This document shows positions 39,824 through 49,157 of a stretch of 64,000 bases of DNA, piece by piece; within the stretch, counting starts at the first letter, position 1, and each line of letters begins with the position of its first letter. The notes under the pieces are model-generated. The model was given only the letters and a program-made list of their open reading frames with translations, did no database searches and was not told the DNA's origin. The position numbers were made by a program, and so were the translations under genes. The DNA is taken from positions 323,697 through 387,696 of the forward strand of contig NZ_KB907337.1 in assembly GCF_000381985.1 (NCBI RefSeq), in the 5' to 3' direction. The stretch is from Novispirillum itersonii subsp. itersonii ATCC 12639. Lineage in GTDB: Bacteria > Pseudomonadota > Alphaproteobacteria > Rhodospirillales > Rhodospirillaceae.

Positions 39824-41198
39824 AATTCTCATTGTTGACGATGAGTCAGATATCCGCCTGATGCTCTCCGGCATTCTGGAGGACGAAGGATACGTCACCC
39901 GCGATGTCGGCACTGCCGAGGCCGCACTGGCGGCGGTGAATGACCGTCGGCCGGGCCTTGTCCTGCTTGATATCTGGCTTGAAGGTTCGAAGATGGATGG
40001 CCTGGAGGTTCTTGAGACCATCCGCCGTGACCATCCTGATGTGCCGGTTGTGATGATGTCCGGCCACGGTACGATTGAAACGGCGGTGTCGTCCCTGCGG
40101 CGCGGCGCCTATGATTTCATTGAAAAGCCATTCAAGACTGACCGCCTGCTGGTGACGGTTGAGCGTGCCATTGAAACCACCGAGCTGAAGCGCGAAAACC
40201 AGCAGCTTAAAAGTGTTGCCGGTGGCCCGGATGATCTGCACGGCACCTCAAGCGCCATCAATCAGGTCCGCAATGCCATTGCTAAGGTGGCCCCTTCAGG
40301 CTCCCGCGTGCTGATCACCGGTCCGGCCGGATCGGGGAAGGAAGTTGCGGCGCGGATGCTGCATGCCAAGTCCAAGCGGGCTGCCGGGCCGTTTGTGGTG
40401 GTCAACTGCGCCGCCATGCATCCCGACCGGATGGAAGTGGAGCTGTTCGGCACCGATGGCGAGGGCCCTAACCGTAAGGTCGGTTTCTTCGAGCAGGCCC
40501 ACGGCGGCACCCTGCTGCTGGATGAAGTGGCTGATATGCCGCTGGAAACGCAGGGCAAGATCGTCCGGGTCCTGCAGGATCAGGTGTTTGAGCGGGTTGG
40601 TGGCAATACAAAGGTCTCCGTCGATGTGCGGGTGATCGCCACCACCACCCGCGACCTGCAGGCCGCCATCGTTTCCGGCGATTTCCGCGAAGATCTGTTT
40701 TACCGCCTGAGCGTGGTTCCGCTGAAGCTGCCGGCCCTGCGGGAGCGCCGCGACGATATCCCGCTGCTGGCGACCCAGATGATGGAAAAGGCGGCTCAGG
40801 TCGCGGGGACGGTGCCGCGCCGGATCGGGGATGACGCGATGGCTGCCCTTCAGGCCTATGACTGGCCGGGCAACGTCCGGCAGCTGCGCAATGTGATTGA
40901 CTGGCTGTTGATCATGGTGCCGGGCGATCAGCGGGACCCGATCCGGGCTGATATGCTGCCTGCCGAAATCGGCTCGATCGCCCCGGCGGTGCTGCGGCTG
41001 GAAAACTCGGCGGAAATCATGGCGTTGCCTTTGAGGGACGCGCGGGAAATGTTTGAACGGGAATACCTGTTGGCGCAGGTGACCCGTTTCAACAACAATA
41101 TCTCCCGCACGGCAGAGTTTGTTGGCATGGAACGGTCTGCCCTGCACCGGAAACTGAAGTCGCTGGGTGTGACCGGCGACGAAAAAACCAAGGCGTAA
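39813..41198 (+). CDS. ntrX: Response regulator NtrX
   Basis: The 461-residue protein has a receiver (Asp in LVLLDIWLEGSKMDG), an AAA+ domain with Walker A GPAGSGKEVAARML, and a C-terminal HTH. Where NtrC has the GAFTGA loop, NtrX reads ELFGTDGEGPNRKVGFFEQA, so the sigma-54 contact loop is missing. This is normal for alphaproteobacterial NtrX, which therefore probably acts on sigma-70-type promoters. It overlaps ntrY. Confidence 0.96.
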   Translation: MAREILIVDDESDIRLMLSGILEDEGYVTRDVGTAEAALAAVNDRRPGLVLLDIWLEGSKMDGLEVLETIRRDHPDVPVVMMSGHGTIETAVSSLRRGAYDFIEKPFKTDRLLVTVERAIETTELKRENQQLKSVAGGPDDLHGTSSAINQVRNAIAKVAPSGSRVLITGPAGSGKEVAARMLHAKSKRAAGPFVVVNCAAMHPDRMEVELFGTDGEGPNRKVGFFEQAHGGTLLLDEVADMPLETQGKIVRVLQDQVFERVGGNTKVSVDVRVIATTTRDLQAAIVSGDFREDLFYRLSVVPLKLPALRERRDDIPLLATQMMEKAAQVAGTVPRRIGDDAMAALQAYDWPGNVRQLRNVIDWLLIMVPGDQRDPIRADMLPAEIGSIAPAVLRLENSAEIMALPLRDAREMFEREYLLAQVTRFNNNISRTAEFVGMERSALHRKLKSLGVTGDEKTKA

Positions 41199-41240
41199 CC
41201 CACCGCGCCGCCCTGCTGGCGAGTACAGGAAACCTGACGG

Positions 41241-42620
41241 ATGAAAGTCTTGATCTGTGGGGCCGGACAGGTCGGCCACAATATCGCCCGCTATCTGGCG
41301 GCGGAAAAAACCAACGATATCACGGTGATTGATCAGCGGCCTGAGCTGATCCGCAAAATTCAGGATACGCTGGATGTCAAGGCTGTGGTCGGTCACGCCA
41401 GCCACCCTGATGTGCTGGAACAGGCCGGGGCCCGCGACGCTGACATGCTGATTGCCGTCACCTATGCTGACGAGGTCAATATGGTGGCCTGTCAGGTGGC
41501 GCATTCGCTGTTTAACGTGCCGACGAAAATCGCCCGGGTACGGAACCAGTCGTACCTTGATCCGATGTGGGGCACGCTGTTTTGCCGCGAGCATCTGCCG
41601 ATCGACGTGATCATCAGCCCGGAGATTGAGGTCGCCCGCGCCGTGACCCGCCGCCTGAAGGTACCCGGGGCCACTGATATTATTCCGCTGGCTGACAATA
41701 AGGTGCAGCTGATCGGTGTGCGCTGTCACGAACAGACCCCGGTGGTCAACACGCCGCTGCGCCAGCTTTCCGCACTGTTCCCCGACCTTCAGCTGGTGGT
41801 GATCGGCATTGTCCGTGATGATGTCGCGATTGTACCGGCGGCGGAAGATCAGATGCTGCCCGGCGATCAGGTGTATTTTGTGGTCTCCACCGCCCATGTG
41901 CCACGGGCGATGGAAGCGTTCGGGCAGGTCACCGGGGATACCCGCCGGGTGTTGATTCTGGGGGGCGGCAATATCGGCCAGTTCCTTGCCCAGTCGCTGG
42001 AAAAGAACCATCCGCAGATTTCTGCCAAGCTGATCGAGGTCAATAAAGACCGCGCCGAAGCTGTGGCCCGCAGCCTGAACCGCACCGTGGTGCTGAATGG
42101 CGATGTGCTTGACCTTGATCTGCTGCAGGAAGCCAACATCGGTTCGGTCGAGGCGGTGGTGGCGGTGACCAACGACGACGAGACCAATATTCTGGCCTCG
42201 CTGCTGGCCAAGCGTTACGGGGCCAAACGGGCGATCACCCTGCTGAACAAGACCGCCTATAACTCTCTGGTCAATCCGCTGTCGATTGATGTGGTGGTCA
42301 ATCCCCGCTCGATCACCGTGTCGAACATTCTGCTGCATGTGCGGCGGGGGCGGATACACTCTGTGCATTCGCTGCATGAAGGCTTCGGCGAGCTGATCGA
42401 GGCCGATGCGATGGAAACGTCGCCGCTGGTCGGCAAGCCGGTGAAGGATGTGAAGCTGCCGAACGGGGTGGTGCTGGGGGCCGTGGTGCGGGGTGACACG
42501 GTCATTACCCCGCGTGGAACGACGGTGATTGAAACCGGTGACAGGGTGGTTCTGTTTGCCGCCGCTGATGCGGTGAAGAAGGTGGAAAAGATGTTCTCCG
42601 TCCGTCTGGAATACTTCTGA
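41241..42620 (+). CDS. trkA: Trk potassium uptake regulatory protein TrkA
   Basis: The peripheral NAD-binding subunit of the Trk potassium channel. The 459 residues contain two RCK units; the nucleotide loops are LICGAGQVGHNIARYLA (3-19) and LILGGGNIGQFLAQSLE (near 236). The trkH membrane gene is not in the window. It follows ntrX by 42 bases, as in other alphaproteobacteria, and overlaps the next gene by one base (TGATG). Confidence 0.96.
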   Translation: MKVLICGAGQVGHNIARYLAAEKTNDITVIDQRPELIRKIQDTLDVKAVVGHASHPDVLEQAGARDADMLIAVTYADEVNMVACQVAHSLFNVPTKIARVRNQSYLDPMWGTLFCREHLPIDVIISPEIEVARAVTRRLKVPGATDIIPLADNKVQLIGVRCHEQTPVVNTPLRQLSALFPDLQLVVIGIVRDDVAIVPAAEDQMLPGDQVYFVVSTAHVPRAMEAFGQVTGDTRRVLILGGGNIGQFLAQSLEKNHPQISAKLIEVNKDRAEAVARSLNRTVVLNGDVLDLDLLQEANIGSVEAVVAVTNDDETNILASLLAKRYGAKRAITLLNKTAYNSLVNPLSIDVVVNPRSITVSNILLHVRRGRIHSVHSLHEGFGELIEADAMETSPLVGKPVKDVKLPNGVVLGAVVRGDTVITPRGTTVIETGDRVVLFAAADAVKKVEKMFSVRLEYF

Positions 42621-43303
42621 TGACTGCCGTCAGCATGCCCCGTTCTGTCTTGCCCCGTGCTGTCTTATTCGACTGGGATAACACGCTGGTTGACACCTGG
42701 CCGTGCCTGATCGCCGCCCTGAACCGGACGCTGGTGCACATGGAGCAGCAGCCGTGGACCGAGGCCTACGCCCGGGTGCATATCGCAAAATCCCTGCGGG
42801 ACAGCTTTCCCGAGATGTTCGGGGAGCGGTGGGAAGAGGCGCGGGATTTCTTCTATCGTTCCTTCGCTGAAATCCATCTGGAACAGCTGGTGCCCCTGAA
42901 TGGGGCCAAAGACGTACTGGATCATCTGCGCGCCCTTGGTCTCTGGGTTGCTGTGGTCAGCAATAAGACCGGGACTTTTCTGCGTCAGGAGGCGGAGCAT
43001 CTGGGCTGGACCCCGCTGTTCCGGCATCTGGTCGGGGCAGGGGACGCGGCGCAGGATAAACCCGCGCTGGCCCCGGTGGAGATGGCGCTGGCGGGGTCAG
43101 GGATTCAGCCGGGGCCGGATGTGTGGTTTATCGGTGATAACCGGATTGATATGGAATGCGGGCATGCCGCCGGCTGCTGGCCGGTGCTGATCAACCCTGA
43201 TCCGCCGGGCGGTGACCACTTTGTACCCTACACTCCCGGGCAGGTATTTCGCAGTTGCGATGAGTTTCTTATCTTCTTGCGAAATCTTGCAGTTTCCAAG
43301 TGA
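42620..43303 (+). CDS. HAD-superfamily hydrolase (Gph-like)
   Basis: The 227-residue protein has HAD motif I FDWDNTLVDTW, motif II VVSNKTG, motif III Lys in DKPALAPVEMAL and motif IV GDNRIDMECG. It resembles phosphoglycolate phosphatases, but the substrate cannot be told. It is translationally coupled to trkA. An imperfect hairpin (AAGGCCCGG 43324-43332 with CCGGGTCTT 43343-43351) follows it before hfq. Confidence 0.85.
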   Translation: MTAVSMPRSVLPRAVLFDWDNTLVDTWPCLIAALNRTLVHMEQQPWTEAYARVHIAKSLRDSFPEMFGERWEEARDFFYRSFAEIHLEQLVPLNGAKDVLDHLRALGLWVAVVSNKTGTFLRQEAEHLGWTPLFRHLVGAGDAAQDKPALAPVEMALAGSGIQPGPDVWFIGDNRIDMECGHAAGCWPVLINPDPPGGDHFVPYTPGQVFRSCDEFLIFLRNLAVSK

Positions 43304-43323
43304 CCTTGGAAATGATACCAAAG

Positions 43324-43351
43324 AAGGCCCGGTGTTCTGACGCCGGGTCTT
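43324..43351 (+). terminator. Hairpin between the HAD gene and hfq
   Basis: AAGGCCCGG pairs with CCGGGTCTT through nine pairs, one of them G-U. No T-run follows; it may act as an attenuator or a 5' structure of the hfq transcript. Confidence 0.45.
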
Positions 43352-43418
43352 AAGGCCGGATGCTCCGGCAGCGCGCGACCCCGGCAGGGGCAACAAAAAC
43401 AGCGGAAGGTGTGAAGAC

Positions 43419-43670
43419 ATGTCGAATGAAAAGACACAGAACGTGCAGGATGTTTTCCTCAATTATATCCGCAAGAACAAGACTCCTGTGACCGTGTTCC
43501 TGGTGAACGGCGTCAAGTTGCAGGGTATTGTTACGTGGTTCGATAACTTCTCGCTGCTGCTGCGTCGGGATGGTCATACTCAGCTTGTTTACAAGCATGC
43601 CATCTCCACCATCATGCCGGGCGGGCCGATTCAATTGTTTGAACCCAATAAGGACGAAGCTGACGCCTGA
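43419..43670 (+). CDS. hfq: RNA chaperone Hfq
   Basis: This 83-residue Sm-like protein has [20 protein letters not shown] (Sm1) and HAISTIMPG containing the C-terminal KH motif (YKHAIST). It forms a hexamer that pairs small RNAs with mRNAs. The C-terminal tail is short, as in other alphaproteobacteria. The GGAAGG ribosome site is strong. It is followed by hflX, the conserved order. Confidence 0.98.
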   Translation: MSNEKTQNVQDVFLNYIRKNKTPVTVFLVNGVKLQGIVTWFDNFSLLLRRDGHTQLVYKHAISTIMPGGPIQLFEPNKDEADA

Positions 43671-43712
43671 TCGGCGTGCTGATCCTTACCGTGGGGCTCT
43701 GAAAGTTTCCGA

Positions 43713-45077
43713 GTGTCTGAAGACTCGCGTAATGCTCCCGTAAAAGCGTGTGTGATCCACCCGGCCCTTCGCAAAGGGCCGGGCGTTTCCATGCGTGATC
43801 CGCAGGCCCGGCTGGATGAAGCCGTTGGCCTTGCCCTTGCCATCAACCTGAACATTGTTCTGTCGGAAGTGGTGCCGGTCTCGGCACTCAAGCCCGCCAC
43901 CTATCTTGGCGGCGGCGCGGTGGAACGGCTGGCGCAGGATCTGGCCGATGCTGAGGTCAGCGTGGTGGTGATGGACTGCCACCTGACCCCGGTACAGCAG
44001 CGTAACCTTGAGCGGGACTGGAAGGTGAAGGTCATTGACCGCACCGGCCTGATCCTTGAAATCTTCGGGGAGCGTGCACGCACCCGTGAAGGTCAGCTGC
44101 AGGTCGAGCTTGCCCACCTCAACTATCAGCGGTCGCGGCTGGTGCGGTCATGGACCCACCTTGAGCGTCAGCGCGGGGGCTTCGGCTTTCTGGGCGGCCC
44201 CGGGGAAAGCCAGATCGAAATCGACCGCCGCCTGATCGGCGAGCGGGTCGCCCGCCTGCGTAAAGAACTGGAAGAGGTCAAGCGCACCCGGCACCTGCAC
44301 CGTCAGGCCCGGCGGCGCGTGCCCTATCCGATCGTTGCGCTGGTCGGTTATACCAATGCCGGAAAGTCATCGCTGTTCAACACCATGACCAAGGCCGAGG
44401 TGTTCGCGCAGGATCTGCTGTTCGCAACACTTGACCCGACCATGCGGGCGCTGGAGCTGCCGTCAGGCCGGAAGATCATTCTGTCTGATACCGTCGGCTT
44501 CGTCTCCGACCTGCCGCACGAGCTGGTTGCCGCCTTCCATGCCACGCTGGAAGAGGTGCTGGAAGCCGATGTGGTGGTGCATGTCCGCGATATCGCCCAC
44601 CCGGATACGGAAGCCCAGAAGGCGGATGTGGAGCGGGTGCTGAAGCAGGAACTGGGGCTGGAGGAGGAGGTTGAACACGGCCTTCTGGAAGCCCTGAATA
44701 AAATCGACCTGCTGGACGAAGACGGCCTGATGGAAGTCCGTACCCTTGGCAGCCGCAGTGACTCTCTGGTCCCGGTCTCCGCCCGGACCGGCGAAGGGCT
44801 GGACCGCCTGATGCGGATTATCGACGAGCGTCTGAATCTGGCCCGTGTGGTGCTGGAAGTGACGGTGCCGGTGCAGGATGGTGCGACGCAGGCGTGGCTG
44901 TACCGCCGGGGCGAAGTGCTGTCGCGGACCGATGCTGATGATGTAGTGACGTTTCTGGTCCGGCTGGATCAGGCCGATGCCGGCCGTTTCTCTGAACGGC
45001 GCGAGAAAGAGGATGCCTGGGCCTCCGGCCCGTGGGATTCCCTGTCGAAGGACGAAGGGGACGACAGCGCTTCCTGA
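43713..45077 (+). CDS. hflX: GTPase HflX
   Basis: HflX binds the 50S subunit and splits stalled or stressed ribosomes. The 454 residues include the N-terminal glycine-rich nucleotide-binding domain (GGGAVERLAQDL), the conserved RQRGGFGFLGGPGESQIEID segment, and the G-domain with G1 GYTNAGKSSLFN, G3 DTVGF and G4 NKID. The start is GTG at 43713; a later start near 43791 (MRDPQ) is possible. Confidence 0.95.
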   Translation: MSEDSRNAPVKACVIHPALRKGPGVSMRDPQARLDEAVGLALAINLNIVLSEVVPVSALKPATYLGGGAVERLAQDLADAEVSVVVMDCHLTPVQQRNLERDWKVKVIDRTGLILEIFGERARTREGQLQVELAHLNYQRSRLVRSWTHLERQRGGFGFLGGPGESQIEIDRRLIGERVARLRKELEEVKRTRHLHRQARRRVPYPIVALVGYTNAGKSSLFNTMTKAEVFAQDLLFATLDPTMRALELPSGRKIILSDTVGFVSDLPHELVAAFHATLEEVLEADVVVHVRDIAHPDTEAQKADVERVLKQELGLEEEVEHGLLEALNKIDLLDEDGLMEVRTLGSRSDSLVPVSARTGEGLDRLMRIIDERLNLARVVLEVTVPVQDGATQAWLYRRGEVLSRTDADDVVTFLVRLDQADAGRFSERREKEDAWASGPWDSLSKDEGDDSAS

Positions 45078-45125
45078 GGCCCGGTGTTTTCCGGTCAGGG
45101 GGGTAATCGAGAAAGGGCAGCCCTG

Positions 45126-45398
45126 ATGGCAACGACCGAAGCCCAGACCCGTTGGCGCAACCGCAACCGCTTCAGCAAGAAGCAGTTGAACGTTATGGCG
45201 CGTCTGGAAACCCATCAGGCCCTTGATGATATTGCCTCTGCCTTTGCCCTGCGTGGCAAGGCAGAGGCAGTGACCTTTTCGTGTTTTATCCTGCGCTGGC
45301 TGATGCAGCAGCGCGAGCTGAAGAATGAAGAAGCGGTACGGCTGCTTGCGTTATTGTCGGAGTCCTATCATAACGACCGCGACATTTACGCCCCCTAA
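45126..45398 (+). CDS. Conserved small protein of unknown function
   Basis: The 90-residue protein (MATTEAQTRWRNRNRFSKKQ at the start, ending HNDRDIYAP) is basic at the N-terminus, helical, and has a Leu-rich middle. The RNRNRFSKKQLNVMARLETH segment could bind nucleic acid. I do not recognise a named family. It lies 49 bases after hflX and 44 before the next gene, with GAGAAAGGG ahead of its ATG, so it may belong to the hfq-hflX transcript. Confidence 0.6.
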   Translation: MATTEAQTRWRNRNRFSKKQLNVMARLETHQALDDIASAFALRGKAEAVTFSCFILRWLMQQRELKNEEAVRLLALLSESYHNDRDIYAP

Positions 45399-45441
45399 GC
45401 CCTTTTTTCTGCCTTCAGCCTGATCCTTCCAGACGGTAACG

Positions 45442-46221
45442 ATGATTCCCCCTTCCGACCAAGTCGCCGCCCTGATCCGGGATGTGGCCCACCGAGAGAT
45501 CCTGCCCCGGTTTAAAACTCTGGGGGCGGAGGCGATCCACGCCAAATCCCACGCCAATGATCTGGTAACGGATGCTGATCTGGCGGCGGAAAAGGCACTG
45601 ACCGCCGGGCTTCTGGCACTGCTGCCTGACTCGCGGGTGGTGGGGGAGGAGAGCGCCTATGACGATCCGGCCCAGCTGGACCGGCTGCGTGATAATGGCT
45701 GGATCTGGATTGTTGATCCGGTGGACGGCACATCAAACTTTGTGCATGGCCGCCCGACCTTTGCGGTGGCAGTCGCGCTGGTGCGGGACGGACAAACGGT
45801 TGCCGGATGGCTCTATGCCCCGATTGCCGATGAGATGGTCTATGCCGGTCTGGGGCAGGGAAGCTGGTGTAACGGGCAACGCCTGACGGTCACCGGCGCG
45901 GGCCGTCCGCTGTCAGATCTGGCCGGGAATGCCGGGTACCGGGTTCCGGCGGCATTGCAGGGGCGGATCGGTGAACAGCGGCGTCATGGCAGTGCCGCCC
46001 ATGACTATATGGCGATTGCCACCGGACGCATGGATTTTGCCGTGTTCCGCCGTCTGATGCCGTGGGATCACGCCGCCGGAGTGTTGATCTGTCAGGAAGC
46101 CGGGGCCTTTGTCGCCCTGCTGGACGGGCGGCCCTATGCCCCCAGCATCCGGGAAGGAATCATCCTGACCGCCCCCGGCGCGGTGGTCTGGCGACAGATG
46201 GCCGACGCCCTGAAGACCTGA
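45442..46221 (+). CDS. Inositol monophosphatase family phosphatase
   Basis: The 259-residue protein has the metal-binding motifs of the family: Glu in GEESAYDD, the DPVDGT core in WIVDPVDGTSNFVHG, and the second Asp in PWDHAAGVLICQEAG. Members dephosphorylate inositol-1-phosphate, histidinol phosphate or 3'-phosphoadenosine phosphate. The precise substrate is not shown. It ends at a bidirectional terminator facing sodB. Confidence 0.9.
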   Translation: MIPPSDQVAALIRDVAHREILPRFKTLGAEAIHAKSHANDLVTDADLAAEKALTAGLLALLPDSRVVGEESAYDDPAQLDRLRDNGWIWIVDPVDGTSNFVHGRPTFAVAVALVRDGQTVAGWLYAPIADEMVYAGLGQGSWCNGQRLTVTGAGRPLSDLAGNAGYRVPAALQGRIGEQRRHGSAAHDYMAIATGRMDFAVFRRLMPWDHAAGVLICQEAGAFVALLDGRPYAPSIREGIILTAPGAVVWRQMADALKT

Positions 46222-46270
46222 GCCGCCGGGCCGGATCGTGGCTGCTGCAGGCTGTGCGGTTTACAAAGAA

Positions 46271-46302
46271 AAACCCCGCCGGAATTCTCTGGCGGGGTTT
46301 TC
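46271..46302. terminator. Bidirectional terminator between phosphatase gene and sodB
   Basis: AAAACCCCGCC (46271-46281) pairs perfectly with GGCGGGGTTTT (46292-46302). Confidence 0.95.
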
Positions 46303-46351
46303 TGCTGGGGTCTCTGCCCGGCATCGGCGGGCAAAGCCTGAAGGGCGTGAC

Positions 46352-46951
46352 TTACTTCGCGTTCTTCAGGTTTTCGTTCACGAAGTCCCAGTTGACCAGA
46401 TGGTCAAGGAAGGTCGCCAGGAAGTCCGGGCGGCGGTTCTGGAAATCGAGGTAGTAGGCGTGTTCCCACACGTCGCAGGTCAGCAGCGCGGTCTGGCCAT
46501 GCACCATCGGGGTTTCGGCGTTCGGGGTCTTGGTGATCTTCAGTTCACCGTTTTCGACCACCAGCCAGGCCCAGCCGGAGCCGAACTGGGTGGCGCCAGC
46601 CTGCTTGAAGGCATCCTTGAAGGCATCGTAGGAGCCGAAGGCGGCGTTGATGGCATCGGCAATCGCGCCGGTCGGGGCACCGCCGCCATTCGGCTTCATG
46701 CAGTTCCAGAAGAAGGTGTGGTTCCACACCTGCGCGGCGTTGTTGAACACGCCAGCGTTCTTATCCTTCCAGGAGGACAGGATCACATCTTCCAGCGCGG
46801 CATCGGCCAGCGGGCTGTCCTTCAGGAGGTTGTTCAGGTTCACCACATAAGCATTGTGGTGCTTGCCATGATGGAAGTCGAAGGTCTGGGCCGACATATG
46901 GGGCTCCAGAGCGGTCTTGTCATACGGCAGGGCCGGAAGTTCAAAAGCCAT
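46352..46951 (-). CDS. sodB: Superoxide dismutase [Fe]
   Basis: This 199-residue cytosolic Fe/Mn-family dismutase has ligands His in DFHHGKHHNAYV and NHTFFW, and Asp/His in CDVWEHAYYLDF. The AAQVWNHTFFW and NGGGAPTG features favour iron. The ATG at 46951 follows AGAGAGG at about seven bases; a long in-frame extension to 47476 is not supported. It lies downstream of hpnCDE on the same strand but has its own 150-base gap. Confidence 0.96.
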   Translation of the reverse strand: MAFELPALPYDKTALEPHMSAQTFDFHHGKHHNAYVVNLNNLLKDSPLADAALEDVILSSWKDKNAGVFNNAAQVWNHTFFWNCMKPNGGGAPTGAIADAINAAFGSYDAFKDAFKQAGATQFGSGWAWLVVENGELKITKTPNAETPMVHGQTALLTCDVWEHAYYLDFQNRRPDFLATFLDHLVNWDFVNENLKNAK

Positions 46952-47100
46952 AACAAACCTCTCTCTATCCACGAAGGTCCCGGCAGGCTGTGTGCTGCGG
47001 AGATGGCGAAAACATAGGGGGAGAGTCGGCTTTTGTGAAGCCCGGACTTTCAGCATTTTCGCCGGATTATCAGGTTTATCAGTAAACATGCATGGTGATA

Positions 47101-48363
47101 TCAGCGGCTGATCCGCTGCCGGATTGCGTCCGCCGCCATCACGCCTGACCGGGCCGCCCCTTCCAGCGTGCAGGGCAGGCCGGTCTGCACCCAGTCTCCG
47201 GCCAGCCACAGGGTCGGCGGCCACCCGCCGGTGCGGGGATGTACCGGGGGGCGCAGGGCATCGGTCTGCGGGGTCTGCAGCAGGGTCGCCCGCCGCTCTG
47301 TCAGGGTCCGGGCCTGCAGCGGGCAGGCAGCGGGCAGATCCGGGTAGATCTGCCGGGCTTCCTGCCAGACCTGCGGGGCCAGATCCGGGCTGGTGCGCAG
47401 ACTGTCGCTGACGGCGCTGATGGTGACAGCCAGATGCCCGGGGCGGCGCAGCATCCATTCTGCCCGTCCACCGCACAGCCCGGTCAGGTCGGGAGTTGCC
47501 CGGCGACAGCCATCATCCAGCGGGTAATGCAGATTGAGGATCGGGCTGTGCGGCAGAGCGGGCAGATGCTGTGGCAGCAGCCGATGCGCCTGCGTGGCAT
47601 CCGTTGCCAGAATGACCGGATCGGTACCGCAGTCCACCGGACCGGCCGGAGTGTGCAGGGTCACCCCGGCGGCTGAGGCGGTCAGGCCTGTGATCGCAGT
47701 GCGCAGCCGGATTTCTCCCCCGGCTGCCGTTACCGCAAGGGCCAGTGGCCGGATCAGATCGTGATCCAGCGAGGTCTGACAGAGCAGCGGTGACAGGGCA
47801 TCGCCACCCCGGTACAGGCTTTGGTGCAGGGTCCGGCGCAGCAGAGGCAGGCTGGCAGCCTCTGCCGGGGTGTTCAGCAGGGCGACCGCCAGCGGCGCAA
47901 TCAGCCGCCGCCCGATCAGGCTTGCCGGATCAACGGCTTCGCCGACGGTGGCAACGCGACGGTTTTCCAGTGCCAGCAGCGCCAGAAGATGGCGGATCGC
48001 ACTGACCCCCGGCACCCGTCGCCCGGCGGAAAACAGCCAGCCCGGCCAGCGCCCGCGACCGGGGTGCAGGGTCCAGCGGTCCCCGGTCGTCAGATCGTGA
48101 AAACGGAACAGGGGCGGCAGTGTGATCCAGCCCTCTGTCGGGGTGTGACGGCGGATCAGGCTGCACAGGGTGTCATTGCCTGCAAGAATCAGATGGGTCC
48201 CCCGGTCACGGATGGTTCCTCCGGGAGAAGGGGACCAGCCGCCACAACGCCCGCCGGGCCCGGGGGCGGCCTCATACAGCCGGGGGGAGAGCCCGGCTGC
48301 CTGAAGGGTCAGGGCTGCGCTCAGACCGGCCAGTCCGGCCCCGATGATGTGTACGGCGGTCAT
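47101..48363 (-). CDS. hpnE: Hydroxysqualene dehydroxylase HpnE
   Basis: HpnE reduces hydroxysqualene to squalene for hopanoids. The 420-residue flavoprotein has the FAD loop IIGAGLAGLSAALTLQAAG (5-23), the following RCGGW region and a C-terminal LAGDWVQTGLPCTLEGA loop. Its start overlaps the hpnD stop (ATGA). It is last in hpnC-hpnD-hpnE. The squalene-hopene cyclase gene is not in the window. Confidence 0.93.
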   Translation of the reverse strand: MTAVHIIGAGLAGLSAALTLQAAGLSPRLYEAAPGPGGRCGGWSPSPGGTIRDRGTHLILAGNDTLCSLIRRHTPTEGWITLPPLFRFHDLTTGDRWTLHPGRGRWPGWLFSAGRRVPGVSAIRHLLALLALENRRVATVGEAVDPASLIGRRLIAPLAVALLNTPAEAASLPLLRRTLHQSLYRGGDALSPLLCQTSLDHDLIRPLALAVTAAGGEIRLRTAITGLTASAAGVTLHTPAGPVDCGTDPVILATDATQAHRLLPQHLPALPHSPILNLHYPLDDGCRRATPDLTGLCGGRAEWMLRRPGHLAVTISAVSDSLRTSPDLAPQVWQEARQIYPDLPAACPLQARTLTERRATLLQTPQTDALRPPVHPRTGGWPPTLWLAGDWVQTGLPCTLEGAARSGVMAADAIRQRISR

Positions 48364-49157
48364 CGCCAGCTCTCCACGATCATCCGCACCAGCACCCGCA
48401 GCATCGCCCGGCGCCGTACTTTGACCGGCTGGTGCAGGGCCACCGGAGAGAAACCGCGCTGCCGGACCGCCGCCAGCAAGGGGTGGTACAGCCCGATGAT
48501 GCCAACCGCCGGGGCCAGCCGCCGCCGCTGGTCAGGCGGCAGCGCATCGGTCAGGGTGCGGCAGTGGCGGAAAAGCCGTTCCGCCTCATCGGCCAGTCCC
48601 TCCGGGGAGGTGCCTGCCGGAAGATAGCAGCGGCCCCGCGCGGCATCTTCGGCAAGATCGCGTAAAATGTTGGTGTATTGCAGGGCCCGCCCCGCACTTT
48701 CGGCAAAACCGGCCAGTGCCGGGGGCGGAAAGCCGCACAGACAGAGAATCAGGGTTCCCACCGCCCCGGCAACCCGGTCACAATACAGGTCCAGATCCTG
48801 CCGCTGCGGGTGATGCAGCGGCGCTTCCAGATCCTGCCTGCAACCGTCGATTATTGCCTGAAGGGCACTGTCGGGCAGGGCATATTCCCGGCGCAGCAGC
48901 CACAGGGCGCGGGCAAGATCCGGGTCGCCGGGGTGCTGGCCGCCGGTGATGGCCTGCTGCCACTCTGCCAGCCGCCGTAATCCTTCCGATCCGCCATCGT
49001 CCGCGCAGTCATCAACCGCCCGGCAGTATAAATATAGAACGGTCATTCCATGTTTCAGGGCGGGTGGAAGCAGACGGATCAGCAGCCGGAAGCTGGAGCC
49101 GCTGCGGTGCAGGCGCGAAGACAGCAGAATGGCGAGCTGACGCAGATCAGGGCTCAT
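48360..49157 (-). CDS. hpnD: Presqualene diphosphate synthase HpnD
   Basis: HpnD joins two farnesyl diphosphates to presqualene diphosphate. The 265-residue protein has the first Asp-rich motif CRAVDDCADD and the second ILRDLAEDAARGRCYLP. The ATG at 49157 overlaps the hpnC stop (ATGA) and is preferred over one at 49187. HpnE follows with another four-base overlap, so the three proteins are translationally coupled. Confidence 0.94.
   Translation of the reverse strand: MSPDLRQLAILLSSRLHRSGSSFRLLIRLLPPALKHGMTVLYLYCRAVDDCADDGGSEGLRRLAEWQQAITGGQHPGDPDLARALWLLRREYALPDSALQAIIDGCRQDLEAPLHHPQRQDLDLYCDRVAGAVGTLILCLCGFPPPALAGFAESAGRALQYTNILRDLAEDAARGRCYLPAGTSPEGLADEAERLFRHCRTLTDALPPDQRRRLAPAVGIIGLYHPLLAAVRQRGFSPVALHQPVKVRRRAMLRVLVRMIVESWR

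Noticed and set aside
40296-42377. A 693-codon open frame on the minus strand
   Set aside because: Antisense to ntrX and trkA with composition typical of a shadow frame.
46952-47476. N-terminal extension of sodB
   Set aside because: It would overlap the end of hpnE and adds low-complexity sequence; the ATG at 46951 has a good ribosome site and gives the normal SodB start.
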